Under the pieces are notes generated by a model, which saw nothing but the letters and a program-made list of their open reading frames with translations, did not search any database and was not told the origin of the DNA. A program made the translations under genes and the position numbers. Of a stretch of 64,000 nt of DNA, positions 60,901-64,000 are shown piece after piece. Position 1 is the first letter of the stretch; every line of letters starts with the position of its first letter. Source of the DNA: Stichopus chloronotus (lineage: Eukaryota; Echinodermata; Holothuroidea; Aspidochirotida; Stichopodidae); contig CM037845.1 in assembly GCA_021234535.1 (NCBI GenBank), positions 7,928,143 to 7,992,142 on the forward strand. The letters are read 5' to 3'.

Positions 60901-63317
60901 ATCACTTGCAATGTTCACATATCAGGCACCAAGAGAAATATGTTAATGTTGCAAACATCATGACAACTGAATCATTCCCATACAATCATGACATACCTAC
61001 AAGGATCAGTTACATTCCTAGTTCATGCAGGTCATCCACTCCAAACATAAAACTTTCAAATTCACCTAAATTCAGTTTCAAGGATATATGTAAATTCAGG
61101 GATTTCCCCTTTGATTAGGTATTAGCAGGCAATGTTCTCTCAACACGTACGTCTTTCGGTTTTAAAAGATTAACGAGTTTACCTAGATGTAAACAGTCCC
61201 ACAAGGAAGTACAACATGATTTTCTTGTATTTAACTGCACATGCTTAACATTCCAGGTAGAATATATTTCCTCTTTAATACCATCAAATAGCTGAATACA
61301 TCAGAAATATAATGAAACAATTAGTAGCCATTTTGTTTCTCCCAGTCAATGTTATTTCAACTCATGGTTTCAAATTTTGAAAATGCCGTCTTGATTTTTA
61401 ATCAGAGTACGTAAATTGACAACCACTTGTAATGAGATTTTGTTTAACTTATCTTGATTAACTAACCTCCAAAAACAAAGGGATACTGATGTTTTCATCA
61501 GTATGGCATTTGCCTTTCTAACAACAATGAAACAAATGAAAGTAATCATAGAATTGTAAGACATTCCAACAGATTCTGCATGTCAAGTGATAACCTCAGA
61601 CTGTAGTCCAAAGATTGGCCCATGGTTTTTAAAGAACATACAGATTCCAGATTCTGTGCACGTGCCAAATTTTCACTATGGTTTTCAAACCTCTTCCCAG
61701 TAACATTGGTTCTCATACCACACACCAGACCACAGCCGTGGTCCTAAAACCATAAACCGCACCAGAGTCATGGTTGTCTCACTACAGACCATAGCCATGT
61801 TTCTCAAATCACAAACCAATCCATGGCCACGATTCTCAATTCATAAGAATACCAAATTATAGCCATGGATCTCAGATAACATAGCAAACTGTAGCAGTGG
61901 CTCTCAACCGCATAATAGTCCATAGCCATGGTTCTCAATTCATACCAGACTGCAGCCATGGATCTTAAACCATGTACCAGGCCATAGCAATGGATATCCA
62001 GCCACACAGCAGGCCATAGCCATGGGTCTCGAGTGTCGCACCAGTCCATATGGCCATTGTTCTCAATTCGCATGTACAATATTCAAGACTGTAGTCATGG
62101 TCCTCAAACCAAACACCAGACTGTATCGATGGTTTCTAAACCACACACCAGAACAATATCCAAGGTTCTCAAATCACTAACCAATCCATGGCCATGATTC
62201 TCAATTCACATGTATACCAGACTACAGCCATGGATCTCATACTACATACCAGACTGAAGCAATGGTGCTCAACCACATAACAGTCCCTATCCATGGTTCT
62301 TAATTCACATATGTACCAGACTATAGCCATGGATTTCAAACCACATACCAGACCATACCAATGGTTCTCCACCCCTGTGAGTTACATACAGGTATGCTAG
62401 AGATCCCAAAGCTCTACAGAGTGGTAGAAACTTCACGTCAAAACATGCAAAGAGATAAACATAGCCAGATTTACCTGACCCAAGGTACTTGATGACCCCA
62501 GCTGTCTTGAAAACTTCCTTGGCCGCAAACAGGGCATCAGTTCCATGAACAGTGTAATAGTCCTGTGTCAGTGAATAAAGTTTAATAAAGTTTAGCAAAG
62601 GATAATAATTTAGTTTTATTATAAAGTTTTGGCTAAAAATGCAACAAAACTATAATTCAAACATTGAAAAAAATCTGATGCTTATAATGTGAGTTCCTAG
62701 TTTTGCACTTTGCCAAGGACTGATTTGATGTTGTTGATCCCGAGAGCAGATCTGTTTCTTGTCTGTGTTTGTTACACTACTATGTCAGGAACAATAGCAC
62801 TCCCAGTATTAAACATTCGGTAATCGGCACCGTTTCAGGAGAGGAAGAAGGAGTTTAAGAGGGAAAAATACACCAGAAGTATCTCTCATAGTAACAAGCA
62901 CAGGCCATTGTGTTTCAATTCTGCTGACACCATTTTAATGCATAATGGTACAGTTGTCCAGGGAGCCACATCACACTGAGGTATGTATCATTTGAAACTT
63001 GAAACTGAGACAGTTCAACTTGTTACTGTATGAGCTCTTTTACCAAATTAAGTCATCAGTTTGACTGCCTTTAATGCAGCCTCCTTCAATTCTCACAAAG
63101 CAATTGGGGGTTAATATATGTAACATGTCCCACAGTTAATACAGGATGGAGACACCACACTTGGCTGGTGTATTTATAATAACACCAACGAGACTGATTT
63201 CTAACTTTGAGGGCAGTGCTGAAATTGCTTCCAATCATCGACAATCCATTATGACACACAGTCCAACGAACCCTGACTTACCGTTCTGTCGAACACTCTG
63301 AAGGTAGTCTCAGATTT
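42748..63317 (-). CDS. MSH2: DNA mismatch repair protein MSH2 (19 of about 20 exons)
   Basis: Nineteen exons join in frame for 2,721 bases (906 codons plus stop), covering all of MSH2 except about 27 N-terminal residues. MSH2 pairs with MSH6 or MSH3 in the nucleus to recognise mismatches and insertion/deletion loops, and uses ATP to recruit MutL proteins. Visible signatures: Walker [10 protein letters not shown] (48,669-48,891), the [10 protein letters not shown] signature helix (47,729-47,896), Walker [19 protein letters not shown] (46,487-46,578) and THFHEL (45,934-46,088). The connector, lever and clamp regions match the family throughout. There are no frameshifts or in-frame stops, and all introns are GT-AG. 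The expected full length of about 933 residues matches the usual 930-940. The missing first exon should lie to the right of position 64,000. Human MSH2 has 16 exons; this gene has at least 20. Confidence 0.97.
44150..44331 (-). CDS. MSH2: MSH2 exon: end of ATPase domain and HTH region
   Basis: Begins [17 protein letters not shown], the highly conserved region after the ATPase core, and ends in a basic KRKRLAKE stretch. Donor GAG|gtaatt, phase 0. Confidence 0.96.
44935..45540. repeat. Degenerate ~150-bp tandem repeat in an MSH2 intron
   Basis: About four units share TGGACCAAAATT, CATGAACAC, GATGACAAA-CAT and GAAGCATTTTG words in the same order. It lies between the exons at 44,331 and 45,934 and has no coding role. 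Confidence 0.7.
45934..46088 (-). CDS. MSH2: MSH2 exon: THFHEL motif
   Basis: Encodes [19 protein letters not shown] followed by the NNLHV strand. Enters in phase 2 and leaves in phase 1. Confidence 0.96.
46487..46578 (-). CDS. MSH2: MSH2 exon: Walker B
   Basis: Encodes [18 protein letters not shown], which carries the Walker B aspartate and catalytic glutamate. Phase 0 in, phase 2 out. Confidence 0.97.
47380..47695. repeat. Diverged relative of the TTAA-type MITE, one end kept
   Basis: Similar along its length to 57,290-57,545 (AGTTTCACAT...ATAGTTA, GGTCACAAA, then a GAGTG..TTGCACAAAACAACTCAA end). The right terminal sequence (near 47,667-47,692) is kept; the left terminus is not recognisable. 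It lies in an MSH2 intron. Confidence 0.65.
47729..47896 (-). CDS. MSH2: MSH2 exon: ABC signature region
   Basis: Exactly 56 codons, from [11 protein letters not shown] through VGAGD to [16 protein letters not shown]. Phase 0 on both sides; donor AGG|gtgagt. Confidence 0.97.
48669..48891 (-). CDS. MSH2: MSH2 exon: Walker A
   Basis: Encodes [16 protein letters not shown] through [13 protein letters not shown]. The donor is CAG|gttcgt, weaker than consensus. Several long plus-strand frames here are shadows of this exon. Confidence 0.97.
50179..50242 (-). CDS. MSH2: MSH2 short exon (GYVEP)
   Basis: 64 bases encoding [20 protein letters not shown]. Phase 1 in, phase 2 out. Confidence 0.94.
50606..50777 (-). 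CDS. MSH2: MSH2 exon: lever helices returning from the clamp
   Basis: Encodes [20 protein letters not shown] through VVTEVINIA, aligned with the family region before the ATPase domain. Confidence 0.96.
51062..51207 (-). CDS. MSH2: MSH2 exon: clamp region
   Basis: Encodes [16 protein letters not shown] through GYFFRVTRK. Phase 1 in, phase 0 out. Confidence 0.96.
51991..52105 (-). CDS. MSH2: MSH2 exon: lever/clamp (KFQEMIETT)
   Basis: Encodes [19 protein letters not shown] through DFDENL. Phase 0 in, phase 1 out. Confidence 0.95.
53343..53596 (-). CDS. MSH2: MSH2 exon: lever domain
   Basis: Encodes [19 protein letters not shown] through [18 protein letters not shown] to RPLQ. The longest visible MSH2 exon; donor CAG|gtattc. 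Confidence 0.97.
53792..53905 (-). CDS. MSH2: MSH2 exon: [14 protein letters not shown] region
   Basis: Encodes the near-invariant [25 protein letters not shown] segment of MutS proteins. Phase 1 on both sides. Confidence 0.97.
54408..54565 (+). repeat. Dispersed repeat family A, copy 2 (in MSH2 intron)
   Basis: Second copy of the repeat at 40,785-40,945, in the same orientation. It gives short matching open frames on the minus strand in both copies. Confidence 0.85.
55065..55185 (-). CDS. MSH2: MSH2 exon: NFGQF...QYMKLD
   Basis: Encodes [26 protein letters not shown]. The donor is GAAG|gtaaat. Phase 0 in, phase 1 out. Confidence 0.96.
55984..56042 (-). CDS. MSH2: MSH2 short exon in the connector domain
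   Basis: 59 bases encoding [20 protein letters not shown]. Acceptor ctctag; donor GAG|gtacgt. Found by phase and homology; too short to show as a frame by itself. Confidence 0.92.
56496..56709 (-). CDS. MSH2: MSH2 exon: connector domain
   Basis: Encodes [14 protein letters not shown] through [14 protein letters not shown] and DLNRLLKSK. Acceptor ttccag; donor TTGC|gtaagt, phase 1. Confidence 0.95.
57197..57545. repeat. MITE with 21-bp terminal inverted repeats
   Basis: The left end TTAAAGGGGCTCGTTGAGTT (57,197 on) and the right end (57,525-57,545) are inverted repeats with two mismatches in 21 bases. The element is about 350 bases, non-coding, and starts and ends in TTAA. It lies in the MSH2 intron between 56,709 and 58,110, and has a diverged relative at 47,380-47,695. 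Confidence 0.8.
58110..58307 (-). CDS. MSH2: MSH2 exon: end of domain I into connector
   Basis: Exactly 66 codons, from [15 protein letters not shown] through VVGLGFAD to NDQFSNLE. Phase 0 on both sides. Confidence 0.97.
59609..59751 (-). CDS. MSH2: MSH2 exon: [12 protein letters not shown] region
   Basis: Encodes [20 protein letters not shown], then [12 protein letters not shown] to FLAYK, in the N-terminal mismatch-binding domain. Donor AAA|gtaagt. Confidence 0.97.
59752..61689. other. MSH2 intron, unique part
   Basis: No exon-like or repeat structure seen in this 1.9-kb stretch; open frames here are short and lack splice context. Confidence 0.6.
61690..62375. repeat. ~37-bp minisatellite in an MSH2 intron
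   Basis: About 18 degenerate copies of a unit like CCATGGTTCTCAAACCACAT plus ACCAGACCATAG. A longer block starting CATGGCCA(C/T)GATTCTCAATTC recurs about 360 bases apart (near 61,829 and 62,188), so there is a higher-order period. It produces repetitive [15 protein letters not shown] frames on the minus strand. Confidence 0.9.
62475..62562 (-). CDS. MSH2: MSH2 exon: [14 protein letters not shown]
   Basis: 88 bases encoding [18 protein letters not shown] to YLGSG. Acceptor acacag; donor CAG|gtaaat. Phase 0 in, phase 1 out. Confidence 0.96.
63282..63317 (-). CDS. MSH2: MSH2 36-bp exon, first visible
   Basis: Twelve codons, [12 protein letters not shown], aligned with the segment just before DYYT in the family. 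Acceptor ttgtag; donor ACG|gtaagt. Residues before this are encoded outside the window. Confidence 0.9.
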
Positions 63318-64000
63318 CTACAAAAGAAAGACAGAATGTGCATTAGGCAAATGAAATCTTTGTTATGATGAAATTTAAAACCTTGCACAAAAGTCATATC
63401 TTACTATGACCAAATGAGGGGCCTTCAACCAACATATATTTTTCAAGTCTTGCTCTAGAATTAGGCGATCTTGTCCTTCTTTGACTGAAAATTCCTTCTC
63501 TTTTCTTGCGGTGATTAAATCAATCTGTAATTTTAAGAATTTGGCATTTCATAATATGATATATTTTCTGTGTAGCATAACACTCTGTACTTCAGTCAGT
63601 CAGTCAGTAGTCAGTCAGTAAATCAGTCAGTCATTCAACCGTTTACGACAGTTCCACTGAACAAAAACATGAAGTTAGCCCGTAAGGAGTACACTGTGGG
63701 GGACACCATATAGCACTTAATGCAATTTTATACAAAGATCAAGTTGAATAATTACAAATAAATTTATACCTTAGTCACGTCCATTCAACTTCCTCAACCT
63801 AAACAATTGTTTCTTATTTAAGATTCATATCACAAGCTGAGTTCCAAATGACAGTCTCGGATTCAACATATGTTGTAAATCACTAATTTCCTCATACAAT
63901 TAGTGAGTAAAGCGGTAAATTTACTACTGCACTCAAAAACAGTTATCTGACGGCTGATGCTCACATTTCATGTCGCAAATTGAAAGCTACAGAACCTGCC
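63318..64000. other. First visible MSH2 intron, right edge
   Basis: This should be intron between the unseen first exon and the 36-bp exon. I looked for the conserved FxRFFQGMP-like start on the minus strand and did not find it. A possible 40-codon cryptic exon lies at 63,405-63,524 and a (CAGT)n tract at 63,594-63,640. Confidence 0.6.
63594..63640. repeat. (CAGT)n microsatellite
   Basis: About nine CAGT units with small interruptions. Confidence 0.9.

Noticed and set aside
61804..62372. Minus-strand frames rich in Trp, Met, Ala and Asp
   Set aside because: They are direct translations of the intronic 37-base minisatellite.

Overview
This is a eukaryotic nuclear window: AT-rich, intron-rich and dense in repeats, with long introns and GT-AG splice sites. 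The encoded proteins (a metazoan MSH2, a transmembrane mucin with Sushi, EGF and SEA modules, and a four-pass membrane protein resembling MS4A/CD20) point to an animal. Gene content and repeat style suggest a marine invertebrate, probably an echinoderm such as a sea cucumber. That placement is inference; nothing here fixes the species.

Layout. (1) 1-3,100: no supported gene, only weak remnants and simple repeats. (2) 3,150-14,330: copy 1 of a large direct tandem duplication. It holds a four-exon plus-strand gene (7,337-13,663) for a predicted 222-aa multi-pass membrane protein with a PPxY tail motif. (3) 14,740-20,610: copy 2 of the duplication, decayed. Its first coding exon has been cut out and the surrounding segment inverted, exons 2 and 3 are missing, and the last exon has a premature stop and a CCAG expansion. 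(4) 21,530-37,259, minus strand: nine exons whose phases all agree and that encode a predicted 1,752-aa transmembrane mucin. The order is signal peptide, two Sushi/CCP modules, a 1,312-aa Ser/Thr-rich repeat domain in one 3.9-kb exon, EGF, SEA, EGF, one membrane helix and a 47-aa cytoplasmic tail. This is the MUC3/12/13/17-type membrane end with complement-control modules added at the front, and it is the most interesting item here. (5) 37,260-42,747: intergenic, with repeats. (6) 42,748-63,317 and beyond the right edge, minus strand: the mismatch-repair gene MSH2 in 19 visible exons (906 codons). Only the first coding exon, about the first 27 residues, lies outside the window.

The three genes show no functional link. 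MSH2 is a housekeeping DNA-repair ATPase. The mucin is a predicted surface or barrier glycoprotein that may undergo SEA self-cleavage. The four-pass protein is a likely surface or signalling protein of uncertain family. All exon limits were read by eye from splice consensus, reading phase and homology; no transcript or database evidence was available.
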